Shown one piece after another: positions 38,711 to 49,424 of a stretch of 64,000 nt of DNA. The stretch is from Prinia subflava. Lineage: Eukaryota > Chordata > Aves > Passeriformes > Cisticolidae. The notes under the pieces are model-generated. The model ran no database searches. It saw only the letters and a list, made by a program, of their open reading frames with translations, and was not told where the DNA came from. The stretch is from positions 10,840,501 to 10,904,500 of the forward strand of contig NC_086259.1 in NCBI RefSeq assembly GCF_021018805.1, read 5' to 3'. The position numbers and the translations under genes were made by a program. The first letter of the stretch is position 1, and each line of letters opens with the position of its first letter.

Positions 38711-39181
38711 CTTTGGGAACCTATTCTTGTTGTCTACAGCCAGGTCAAGTTTCCCTCCTTCCATTACAGTTGTTAAGACCAGGTAGGATGGTCACAGGCA
38801 GTTTTCACTGTTCTTACGACTTGTGAGGAACCAGTTTAATTTTTATTTAGGCTTCAATGCTGTCTGATTTTATTTCTTGAAGTGTGGGTTAAGAATCCAT
38901 TTTTTGACAGGTGGAAAATTGCTAGAGGATCTGTACACCACTTTCTGAGAGCCCTAACACATGGCACATGTAGAGGTCAGCTAGCACGTGTGGCAGGGCT
39001 GAAATTGCAGTCTCTAAGTAGGACCCCTTTATAAATGGAGGGAAGCTCTGTCTCTGTGGAGATTTCACCTGACGGCCATGGGAGGCTCTCAGGGGAGAGA
39101 AAAATGCCACCATTAGGATACAGGTGACTCCCCTGAGAGGTGGGGAGGCTCCTGCTGCTAGGGAACAATTCCCCTGATGAG

Positions 39182-39234
39182 CCAATGGTCATCCTCAAGG
39201 GACAGGACTATGGGGGGAGCCTTAGCATATAAAA
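39182..39234 (+). promoter_or_regulatory. CCAAT box and TATA box pair
   Basis: CCAAT (39182-39186, in GAGCCAATGG) lies about 46 bp upstream of TATAAAA (39228-39234). This spacing and order match RNA polymerase II core promoters, including those of retroviral LTRs. Transcription would start near 39258 on the plus strand. The segment downstream is pyrimidine- and C-rich (39270-39480). No coding exon is evident behind it. Confidence 0.4.
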
Positions 39235-39788
39235 GCAATTAAATGTTATAACTGCGTCCCATCCAATTTTTGGTTCACTTGTCCACTTGTTATCCCCTTT
39301 TTGCTCCTGTCCTTGGCCTGCATTCTGTCTCTCTGCAGTCCCCCCTGCTTTGTCCCTGCTTGCCTTCCCTGTCCACACCGGTTCTCTCTGCTCTGCTTCA
39401 CTGCTCCACCAGCCTGCCTGCACTGCCCACAGCAGCCTGCTGCTTCCCTAAAAACCTCTTCACTCTGTGCCACCTGGGGCCATGAGGACCTCTGTGCCAG
39501 TGACAAACTGCCCTCAGGATTGGGGTTAGGCTGGAGAAAGCCAAAAAACCTACAGGTCCAGGAGCACTGAGGCTGGAAGAGGCAGGGCAATCTCATCCAC
39601 ACCCCACCATTGCTGCTCTACATCTTTCTGGTTTTCACCACCTGATTTAGTCAGGATGTCACCCAGGATTCCCCCCACTCCAGCCAGGGTTGATGGGACT
39701 GCCCACTCACAAGGCAGTCGATGTGGTCACAAGGCTGGCAGAAGGGAATCCCAAAAATCCTAATGGATGGTCTCCCCATGGACGTGTT
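39235..39788. other. GC-richer segment between TATA box and LTR-like edge
   Basis: The composition is clearly more C/G-rich than the surroundings. Open frames on both strands (for example 39246-39602 minus, 118 codons) have no recognisable domain. It could be the 3' interior of a degraded endogenous retroelement or the body of a noncoding transcript. I recognise no gag, pol or env motif. Confidence 0.3.
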
Positions 39789-40065
39789 GGAGAAGGGGGT
39801 GTTAGAATGTCAGACAAAATGTGTAAGAAACCAAGGTCAGAGAATTGTGGTATGAACCTGAGCACTCAACCTTTCAATGACTGGGATGGGAAGGAATTGT
39901 GCTGCCACAGCTCTCAGCATGCACCCTTGACCTGCCAGTTGGAAGCCAAGAGTGCACCCTGGGGTTCTGGTGGTTCTGTCCCTGATTTTCTGTCTTGGTC
40001 TGGCTTTCCCCCTCTCTGCTTAGTTTTCTCTTCCTCTCTCCTAGGGACACTTATCCTTCATTATC

Positions 40066-40110
40066 AATAAATAGTTCTCAGATACAATGTTTGCCTCGTT
40101 TGTACTTGAT
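40066..40110 (+). terminator. Polyadenylation signal with GT-rich downstream element
   Basis: AATAAA (40066-40071) is followed about 20-40 bp later by a GT-rich stretch around TGTTTGCCTCGTTTGT (40088-40103). This is the usual layout of a vertebrate cleavage and polyadenylation site. It would end a plus-strand transcript, possibly the one suggested by the TATA box at 39228. AATAAA alone is common in AT-rich DNA, but the paired downstream element raises the odds somewhat. Confidence 0.35.
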
Positions 40111-40128
40111 TTCATCCAAGAAATTTGT

Positions 40129-40194
40129 TAAAAAGAATACCCCCCACGATACAGCAGAATGCTAAAAAGAATCCCCTCCCTTATAGCAGAATGC
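40129..40194 (+). repeat. Imperfect tandem duplication of about 33 bp
   Basis: Two adjacent units, 40129-40162 and 40163-40194, both start TAAAAAGAAT, continue with a C-rich run and end ATAGCAGAATGC or ATACAGCAGAATGC. They are one local duplication with a few differences. It lies at the right end of the LTR-like segment. Confidence 0.85.
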
Positions 40195-40200
40195 ATCACA

Positions 40201-43200
40201 ATGTTTTTGTTTTACCTATTGTCCCTTGAGGTATGGACAAATTGGGTGCAGACATGTAGCAGGCCATCTTGACATTGATTTTTGAAGGTTCATTAGATAA
40301 ATGCTGACATCATAGATTGATGTCTCTTTAAAACAGTGCCTGGCACAAAACCATTGGGAGAATCAAAAATATCGACTTATCATGTTTGTGCAGGAGGCCC
40401 ATGGAGATCTCCTGCATTAATGGGTCTATCAATTTAGGTATTCTTTAATTATTCTAATTGTACACCTTGCATCTGGAAAGTGGCTTTATTAGGACTTCTG
40501 GTTAGGTAGTCACACCTTTCAAAGAGAAGGAATCACATCTTGAATTGTTCAGTGGGTTTTTCACTTCTTTTCTTTTTCTTTATTATGTGCTAATTTGCCT
40601 GTGTAATGTGGTGGTAAAAATGAATAGGGATGCAGTGATGGGCCAATGCAGAGGCTAAAATTCTGTGTGGTGGTTTAGAGAAATAGATGCTGGTAAAATA
40701 AAGTTGATGGTTTTGTTCGTGTTTAACCCCTCACCCTGGCACCATCAATAGATTGAAGACATCATTTGTATCTGCAAGTGTTTGTTTAATTAAGACCTCC
40801 TAAAAATCTTTGCTATTGATTCATTCCATTATCTTATTGATTAACTGCACTGGATCATGTACTTGCTCTTTAGTGGAAGGCAACAGTTTCAGCCTGCTGT
40901 CATTTACCCACAGATGTGAACAGTAAGCAGTGTTCAGCATCCATGTCTGCCAAAGTGTCTTGTGTTTTAATGAAGTACTGGCTGCAATTCCCTGTATTAC
41001 ATGAGAAAAGCCAGTTGTCTCCTGCTGGTGGTGTGACCAAGCATAAAGGTTTTCTTCCAGTTATTCATAAAGCAGCTGCTTACCAGGGAATGTTGGAAAG
41101 TTGTGCTTTGCATTTCTGTGTTTAAATCTAGAGGTTTGAGTCAGAGCAGCAAATTAACACAGATGACCTGCATATCTCATTTTCATGGTTCATAGTTTGG
41201 TTTTTTTCTATACTGGAAAATAATGTAAACCAGCACTTTTTATAATACATTGTCATATTTGTGCCTTGCAGCTTCACCTTGTGGAGTTTTCTGAATAACC
41301 AACAATGAATATGTGCATGTATGTGATAAAAGCATCTCACCATTGCCTCTCTGAAGATTTTTCTCAGGAAAATGATTCAGTAGCAATGTTCTGACCGCCC
41401 AAGAATTGCACTGTGGCTACATTTGTGCAGCCACACATGCCCTTGTTTGTCAGCTCTTTGTCTTTGTGGTTTTTTAGAGGAGAATCCTTTTCTTATACTA
41501 TTGTGATAGTAGTGTAGCATGTAGTACCTTATTTTACAATTCCAGAAATGAGTTTCTGTGTTGGAAGTGGGAGTCTGACAACTCCGACCTGGGGACCAGC
41601 TGCCACAAGGTCACACAAGTGTAATGACCCCGGCTGCATGCCCACCCTGGGGTGGGCTGAGTGCTGCTCTCACAACTGCTCATGCTGCCTCTCAGATTTT
41701 AGGGAATACCATTAGTGGCAAGAAAGAGGTGGTGACTGACAGTAAAATTATTGGTAAGTCTAAAGCAAGGGAAAAAACCCCAGCCCAGCATTTTCTCTTT
41801 CTGTCCTGACATTTGAGTGACAATCCAGATTGGACCAGGGTAACAGCCAATATTTCACTGGAAAATTTTAAGACATTATGCATGCCATATTGAGGTGTTC
41901 CACAGGAAATAGGGCATATATTCTTTATTTTCACATGCAGCTCCCTCTTGACATTTCCAATGTACTATAGGTACTGTGGGTGGTCTCCTAGTGAATGCCA
42001 GCGGGTTCTTTGCTGCCCTTGTGAAGGAGGGGCTCAGAAACTCCCACCATGACAAATTCACTACTTTTTCCTCCCTTTTTTATATAAAATGAAAACTTTT
42101 CTACTCAAGCTCTTTTAAAATTCTAGCTCAATTGAGACTTTTGTGTTTAGTTAAGTTTATATATCTGCTGGCATGCTTTGTTAATTTAAGCCAAACCCTC
42201 AACTTTACCTTGGCAGAATCACTGATTTTGTTGGGTTCCCTGCACCCTATTAAATGAGCTAGCACCAAAACAACATCCAGTGGACAGATGATTCTTTCTG
42301 ATGACTTTTCAGGGTCTTTGATGGCAGCAATTGGTCCTGACTCAGCCTTTTTGATACCTTACCATGGCAATTTTTAGTGCCTCAGGTTATTTGTAACTGC
42401 ATAAATGCTAAAATTAAATCATAAAGTACAAGTTATTTAAGTTCTTGTACTTTAAGCCATCTCTGAGGAAATGTTGTACAGCCTTTTTTCTTCCTTTTTT
42501 TTTTCAGAATCCATTTATGTGCAAATAATAGGTTCTTTTGTTTGCTGTCATAAGTAAATGTAATATTTATGATTTAGATATGTAATATGTATCATATATG
42601 AGAAGTTGCTGGTCAGGTTCTGGAATTGTGCAAGACAGGGTAGAAAGGACTGCTTTGTTACAGGAATTGTCTTTGTTTCCCCTCTGATCCAGAATCATTA
42701 ATTTTTTTTCTCTATATTTAACCCAAATGACAGCATCACTTTGGGGTTGCTGTTGTGGGAAATCCTGGCAATCTCTTAGGTGGCTGGTAGTATCCTAGGA
42801 GGCTTTATCTCAGAGCAGATGTAGAGCTGAAGTTTGTAAGTGGTGAGGAATTGGTAGGACACAGATTTTTGCCTGACAGGCCCACAGGAGGCTGGAGGAC
42901 AGAGGCAGCAGCCTGCAGACATGGGCCAGCCTGGGACTTGTCCCTTCCTCTGCCAGGCCCTTCTCATCTGCAGGGCTTGGCATCTGTATGACATTCCTCC
43001 TGTGCCATGCTTGGCTTGCATTTTTTGCTGAGCTGCAGTCTGCTCCTTTTCTTGAGTTCTGAGCACTTACTGTGATTAGAGATCTCTCACCCAGAATGGC
43101 TCTGTCCAGTTCTTACCAATAATTGAAATGCTGGGAGAGGAGCTCCACGTGTCCCTCCTCATTTCATCCATAGGTGGGCTGATCACACAGGCTGCAGTAA

Positions 43201-46200
43201 ATTCACCTCAGGTACCTGTACCCTTAATGGCTTTAAATGAGCTGCAGGAGATTTTGGTAAAGCCCAACTGCACCATGTCCATCACCTTGCTGAGGCCCCA
43301 GTTGACTTTGCCAGATCAAAGAAATACACTTTATACTGCGCACTCTTGGATAAACTGTTAGGGGTATCCTGGATGGTTCAGGGATGCTTAGGAAAATGGG
43401 ATCATACCTTTGGATTGTGAATTAGGCTTTATTCATTTAGAAGTAAAGAACAGTACAGTTTCAGCGTTTTTCAAAAAAAAAAACCAGAATGGATTTGTTT
43501 ATAAAATTCAATTACTTTGTAATCTTAAGTAATTAATTTATATCTCTGCAGGAAAGTGTAAGTAGTAGTAAGGAATACTGATCTAAAGGGCAGTTGTAAG
43601 TTCTGGGGAAAATGGCAGCATTTGAGACAGTCTCTATAAGGACAAAAAGTCCTTAACCTTCAATTCAGAAGACACTTTAGCACAAGCTAGTAGAATTATT
43701 TTGTGTTCCAAAAATATGTATGACTTTAAAGAGAGCTTTTGGATATATTTAGCTAAATGTGAATTACTTGTTTGGAATATGTTAAAATGATTTTTTTTTT
43801 TTTTACAATTGGAAATATCTTTCCAAAATATCTTTGAAACATTTAATAAATTGGAACCAACCCGTTCCATCAACTTTTATGGTTTCAAGAAATTAGGATT
43901 TTCTGGTGAAAACATATTTCATTGAAAAGATCCTGGCTAAATCTATTGAAGATTTATTATTTATCATGGACCAAATCTTGCTTTCTGTACCTACATAAAT
44001 AGTTAATGAAAGTGCTTCCAAGCATAAAGCATGAACTATTTGGACCAATGTTATAAAGTGCTTTGAGCTGGGAGAAATAGAAGCTGAAACATGGAAGTTA
44101 CATTATAAGCAGAGTTATTTTTTTCTGTAGAAAAACTTTTAATTGTCAAAGACTGAAAAAGAAAGTATTTTTTTCCCCTTTTGAACCCTACAAGAGTTAA
44201 TTTCAACACACATTTAATACTGTATTGCAGTTGTCAAAAACTCAATGCTACTGTTTTGATTACTGAAACATAGGTGGAGACCAACTGAACAATTATAACC
44301 TCCAAATAACATTTCAAGTATTGTCAAACTAAACATGAGCTTCCAGTGGAAAGGACTTATTTTAAAGTGGAAATTTTGGTGTACAATGTCTTTACCAGCT
44401 TACAGCTTTGCTGACTGGATTATACAAAGGTATTTCACAAAACACAACATCTGGTCTTTTCTGGAGAGTGAGCTTACTACATTCATATAATAGAAATCTG
44501 AACTTATGTGTCTTTATGTTACATTGAATAAAATAGGGTATTTTAGAAGAAATAATTGCTGAAACTGGCACAAGTGCTTGCAGTGCCTTGAAATCTGAAT
44601 AGAAAGAAAAGAACAGTTTCAAGTAGGTCTACATTAAAACATAAAGGGTAATCCAGCATTTTCGGGAAAGAAAATGTATAGGATTAATCTTGCTGGATTT
44701 CTCCCTAAAATTACTGTTTACCATTTAAGATAAATTAATTCTGAACATGCTTCCTATATAAAAGTGCACACTCTAACAAAGTGAATGGGTGTCTTGTCTG
44801 AATGAGAACAGCAGAATAAGACTGTACACGTTAATAAGAGGCATATGGGGACCAAACATAATTGGGAAAGCATTTCTAAGAACTTGGGACATCATCCTAC
44901 TCTGAGCCTTTTGTTGCTGTCAGTATATTAGCAATTTCCACATTAATTTTCACATAGAATACTACAGAACAGAACTATCCTAAAATAAATACTTCATATT
45001 CAGCCATTCTTTGATTTCCTACAGAACCTGTACAGTTCAAATGTAAACTGTGACTATCCTTGTATCTAGTATGTTTGCCAAAACATAAAATAAAAAACTT
45101 TCCTACAGATAAGACAGATTTTTCACTTCTGTGGGTAGGTTCATGTTACTTGTTGTATTTGCTTATGCTATTGGTGAACTTGCCCTTCCAGCAGAGATTT
45201 TGGTAGGTCATTCCAGACCAATGAGGAAAAAAGTGCACAACAGCACAATCTGAAAGTAAATAAACAAAAGCCCCAGTGGAATTTCTGCTCTGTAAAACGC
45301 TGTGTTGCAAAGATTTCCTTCTAACTTCTTTTCCTTCCATTGAGCCCAGATATAACTCCATTAGGATTTCTTGGGGGCTGTAGCAGGCTAAAAAAATCCA
45401 TACTGTGATTGCTTACTGCATTGCTGTGGTGCTGGTGCTGGTGGACAGAACTTATGTGGTTCTGTCCCTTTTTTCCTGTAGACAGAAATGTAGATTTTTT
45501 CAGAATCTTTGGGCAGGGCTACCCTAGCAACGTTCTGTAAATGCGAAATAGTTTGGAAGAGGGATCCAAAGGTGTGTAACTGCATGTTGATTTTCATGCA
45601 CCCCAAATACTGGACTGTTTCTATCTATTTTTCCCTTGGCAATTACTCCATCTCTCTGTAGGCAGGCAAATAATTTCTCACCTGGAATTGAAACAATGAG
45701 CAAACTTGTATGAATTGCTTTTGCTTCCTGACCACTTATTGCTAAAACACCGAAGTTTAGTTTTAATCTTGTCTATACTTCCAGAGAGTCCCTAGGGGAA
45801 AGGAGCTGTTTTATGTACAGCTTAGCCTGAAGCACTTGCGTCACTGTACAGTTTTGTATTGCTTGTTTAATAGACCACAAAAGTCAACATCTCTTTGGAA
45901 GAACAATTTGTGCTTAAAGTAGTCACAAATTCCAAGAGATCCTGTTGGGGCAGGATGTTGTGAGAAACCCAAAGTTGGAACAAAACTTCTTGTTCCCTAA
46001 TTATAATGTTAATTCTTAGGGAAACTTAAGCCAGTCTTTGTTGGTTTATGTCAATAAAGGTTTGGGTTTTTTCTTTCTTTCTTGCCCATCCTTCTTTGGG
46101 AAGCTGGAAGTAAGTCAATACTTTTACCTTCAGTGTAAGAATGTTTCAGTTGCATGTTATTATGGAAACAGATTGCATCTCTGAAAAGAGACAATCTGCA

Positions 46201-46240
46201 TTTAAAATATCTTTAATGAAAAGAGGCCAAATACCTCAGT
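40201..46240. other. AT-rich noncoding sequence
   Basis: No gene was recognised. The first 280 bp may be a conserved element (unique AT-rich sequence with words such as CATTAATGGGTC). Simple tracts include a poly-T run of about 14 nt near 43791-43804. Open frames stay below 100 codons and lack recognisable domains. Confidence 0.5.
42422..42454. repeat. Perfect 11-bp inverted repeat
   Basis: TAAAGTACAAG (42422-42432) and CTTGTACTTTA (42444-42454) pair exactly across an 11-nt loop. Nothing nearby indicates a role. Confidence 0.75.
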
Positions 46241-46244
46241 TCAC

Positions 46245-46690
46245 AGATTTATAGAATAAGTGAAATTGAAAGGGATTTCAGGAGTTGTATAGGCCAACCT
46301 CTTGCTCAGGGCATTATTATCAATGAGATCAGATCAGATTGCTCAGGGCTTTAGCCAGTCAGAGCTTGAAAACCTTCAAAGATGGGAGATGGTGCAACTT
46401 CTTTGGGCAACCTGTTCTACTACTTGGCTGCCTTCGTGGGAGGAATGATTTTTCTTTTTTATATCTGGTTAAAATATCTCTTGTTTCAGTTTTGATCTGT
46501 TACCCCTTGTGTTCTCTGAAGAGCCTGGCTCCAGCGTTTCCTTGCATGAATCTCTGTGGTACTTTGTTGGGTTTTGTCATGCAGGTGGGATGCAAACCAT
46601 TAACCTATTTGCTCTGAACCCGAGCTCTCAGAGTAATTTTTGTTTTGCCTTTTCTAGGTGTCCATTCAAGCTAGGATGACCTTTGTTTTC
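46245..46690 (-). mobile_element. CR1 LINE, 3' end fragment
   Basis: Read on the plus strand, the segment follows the antisense CR1 3' end in order: CACAGATTTATAGAATAAG, then GAAAGGGATTTCAGGAG, AGGCCAACCTCTTGC, AACTTCTTTGGGCAACCTGTT, TTACCCCTTGTG, and CTGAACCCGAGCTCTCAG. The element therefore lies on the minus strand with its 3' terminus near 46245. It is 5'-truncated, as most CR1 copies are, and substantially diverged, so it is an old insertion with no coding capacity. The right edge is approximate. CR1 is the dominant LINE of birds and is abundant in other sauropsids. Confidence 0.88.
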
Positions 46691-49205
46691 CGTTTTTTTT
46701 CCTGCAGTTGTAGGTGTCTGTCAGATAAATCCTGCCTTTGGTCACAAGCACTAAATACTTGATTGTTTAGTGTCTTAGTTAGGTTCTTTACAGGTGAAAT
46801 ACAACTAAGTCACTAATTTTCATAGGATTGGGCATGTAATGAATGCACTTACAAAAGTGCACTGTATACATTTACACAGAAAAGTAAGCAATGAAGCTAA
46901 TATAAGATTGATGAGAAAAAGCTCACTGTCAGCATGTCATAGTATTACAAGCTGTATCAGATTTGTGTGCCCAGCATTAGATTTAAAGAAAGCACATTAA
47001 AAGCAATGTATGGTTGCCTGGTTTCTTCTTCAACTATCAAATACAAAGCCACACATGAGCAGTTTCGAGAGCTGAATATAACCCCTCTGACAATATCAAA
47101 CTCTTGAGTTCTTCTGACAGCCACTGGTGAAGCCAGCTGATTTGTAGACTAATACATTGTCCATTCCTTCAGACAAGTGAAATTACTGTCCTCACCTGAA
47201 ATATTGAAATGATTTAACTGATCTCAGGAAAATCCATTTCTAATCACCTCCAACCCTTTAGCAGTTTCTGTTGTGATGGATAATTTTACGGATTTCAGAC
47301 AGCAACTAGAGCTTCTATGGTCCTGTAGACGTGCTGGATAGTTCTATGTGTGCACTCATGTCTGTATTATATATGTTTTGTTCCACAAATTGCTAAATGT
47401 TCCAGGCCTACTTATGCAGGCTGTAAGAGAATCAGGAGTTCTGTCCAGACCCGTGGCTGACAGTGAGCCTGTGGTGAATGTCTCAGAACCAGAGTATACA
47501 AAACATTGTGGGGTTGTTAACAGGTCGAGGTTGACAAGATCCTAAATGTCTAGGTTTTATATTAATCTTGAATTTTCCATCAAAAAATATTTCTGGAATT
47601 GTGCTTTCACTCTTTTCGAAGGGAAAAAAGAAGAATGAAAGCTTTTTAAAAGTGGCATGACCAATCTAATCATGCTATATAGTTTATGCACCTAGAAACA
47701 TTAATTACTAACAGCTTAAGGAGAAGAAAGTGCAGCAACCAAGGAAGAACAGTGTTTGCCTCTCTCTTTTATTTTCTGAGAAGATTTTGTTTCAATAACC
47801 AAGGTAAAACTAGCTGAACATAGGCAAAGCTAAGTAAATAGAAAAAAACCCAACCAAACAAACTTTTTCATCTGTTTGAGGACACAACACTTATGGCAAA
47901 GGAAATTCAGCAGTCCTGTGGAATAGAATATTAAGGCATATTTTTTAGCTGTGCCAGGGAGTGGCTGATATACTAAAATGTGGTAATGACCTGAGGGAGA
48001 TGTGTAAAGGAGCAACTGTATGAACATGGAACCAAGCACATTTGAGGGCAGAAGAAGTATCAGAAAAAGGTCAGAAAGACCAGTGAAGTCTCTTTTGGAA
48101 GCTCCTTTTTTTGGACCCTGATCTTATGCTAGACAAAGAGAGCAGGGAACAATAGTAATTGAGTTGAAGATACTTAGCACGAATACAACAATAGACAAAA
48201 ATGTACTGCTGATGGGAAATGGAGCAAATCATGAGGGTAGCAGAGGACCTTTAGGGTTCATAAGGATGAGCAGATTATTTTTATTATTATTATTTTATTA
48301 TTATTAAATATTTGGCTTTTTTCCTGTAACAACATGCAAAATTTCTATCACACAGTAACATCTTTTTCATCAACAACTAATTGAATCCATTATCTACGTC
48401 ATTACAGAATACATGGAAGGGAGAAATTTATGAAGGACATTATTAAAGATATGACTTATTTGGTCATTCCAGGTTGCTGGGATCAAATTTGAAAGCAGCT
48501 TGCTCAAATTTCTAGGTTGCTGTGCCCTAGCCCCTTGAACGGTGCCTGTTATTTCCTACCCATTTGTTATAGTATCCTGTTCTTGGCAGGATGCCTACTA
48601 TTTAAGGGTACTTTCATTAATCAGCCATAAGTTAATTTCTTTGCAGGCAGCATCTCTGATCTCATTATGTTGTCTTTAAAGCTGAAGACCTCAGGTTGTT
48701 TTATTTTTACTTTGATACCACTGTAAAAAGAAAGACTTAAGTTAAAGAACTGTGTCTCTGAGGAATCATTTGGTAGTCTTTGAAAAACTGTTAAGTTGGA
48801 CAATCATGAAGCAATATTCCTGCCTTTAGTTAAAAGTTACAAAATTCAGTGACTGATGCATTTCTGGAATGTGGATCATGTCCTTAAAATAACCTGCATT
48901 CTATGGATTGCCTTGCAAACATAGAATTATTCTCACAGGCTGCCTGATGTTAGGGCTAAACACATAATTAAGTCAGTGATAACATGAGAAAATAATTTTT
49001 CCTGCCCAGTGACGTGCAATTTTTTACTAGGGGTTATGTGCATATTTTAGCTTATAGCTGTGACTCTCTTTGTTATGCTTCTTTCTGATTTTTTAATAGC
49101 ATTTAACATGTTTAAAAGTTTGTAGACGGATCCATTACTCTCGTGTAGTACATTAGTGCTTTGAGATATTTCTTTTTTCTTTTGTAACAGGCTGATTTCT
49201 TTTTC
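46691..49205. other. AT-rich noncoding sequence
   Basis: No gene was recognised. A TTA/ATT-type microsatellite-like stretch lies at about 48271-48306. Open frames are short and featureless. Confidence 0.5.
48271..48306. repeat. Imperfect (ATT)n stretch
   Basis: About 36 bp composed of TTATT and ATT units with interruptions. A low-complexity AT-rich microsatellite. Confidence 0.85.
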
Positions 49206-49209
49206 TTTG

Positions 49210-49424
49210 TTTTTTTTTCTTTTTTCTTTTTTCTTTTTCTTTTTCTTTTTCTTTTTCTTTTTCTTTTTCTTTTTCTTTTTCTTTTTCTTTTTCTTTTTCT
49301 TTTTCTTTTTCTTTTTCTTTTTCTTTTTCTTTTTCTTTTTCTTTTTCTTTTTCTTTTTCTTTTTCTTTTTCTTTTTCTTTTTCTTTTTCTTTTTCTTTTT
49401 CTTTTTCTTTTTTTTCTTTCTTCC
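49210..49424. repeat. Pure pyrimidine tract, (TTTTTC)~30
   Basis: All 215 bases are T or C. From 49233 to 49407 a C occurs exactly every sixth base, about 30 copies of the hexamer TTTTTC, with irregular T/C spacing at both edges. The unit is mirror-symmetric, so the tract meets the sequence requirement for an intramolecular triplex (H-DNA). The long poly-Lys, Lys-Arg and poly-Phe open frames across it are artefacts. Length polymorphism and assembly error are likely. Confidence 0.97.

Larger units (their letters stand above)
39789..40200 (+). mobile_element. Possible LTR fragment of an endogenous retroelement
   Basis: A polypurine tract (GGAGAAGGGGG, 39789-39799) is followed at once by TGTTAG, the arrangement seen where a retroviral 3' LTR begins. 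A polyadenylation signal AATAAA lies at 40066-40071. The segment can be closed at TCACA (40196-40200), giving TG...CA ends and about 400 bp. I found no matching second LTR, no target-site duplication and no retroviral protein, so it could equally be unrelated unique DNA. Confidence 0.3.

Noticed and set aside
40668..40695. TGTGGTGGTTTAG as a possible avian LTR start
   Set aside because: Only about 13 bp resemble an LTR-type terminus, with no polypurine tract before it or LTR features after it.
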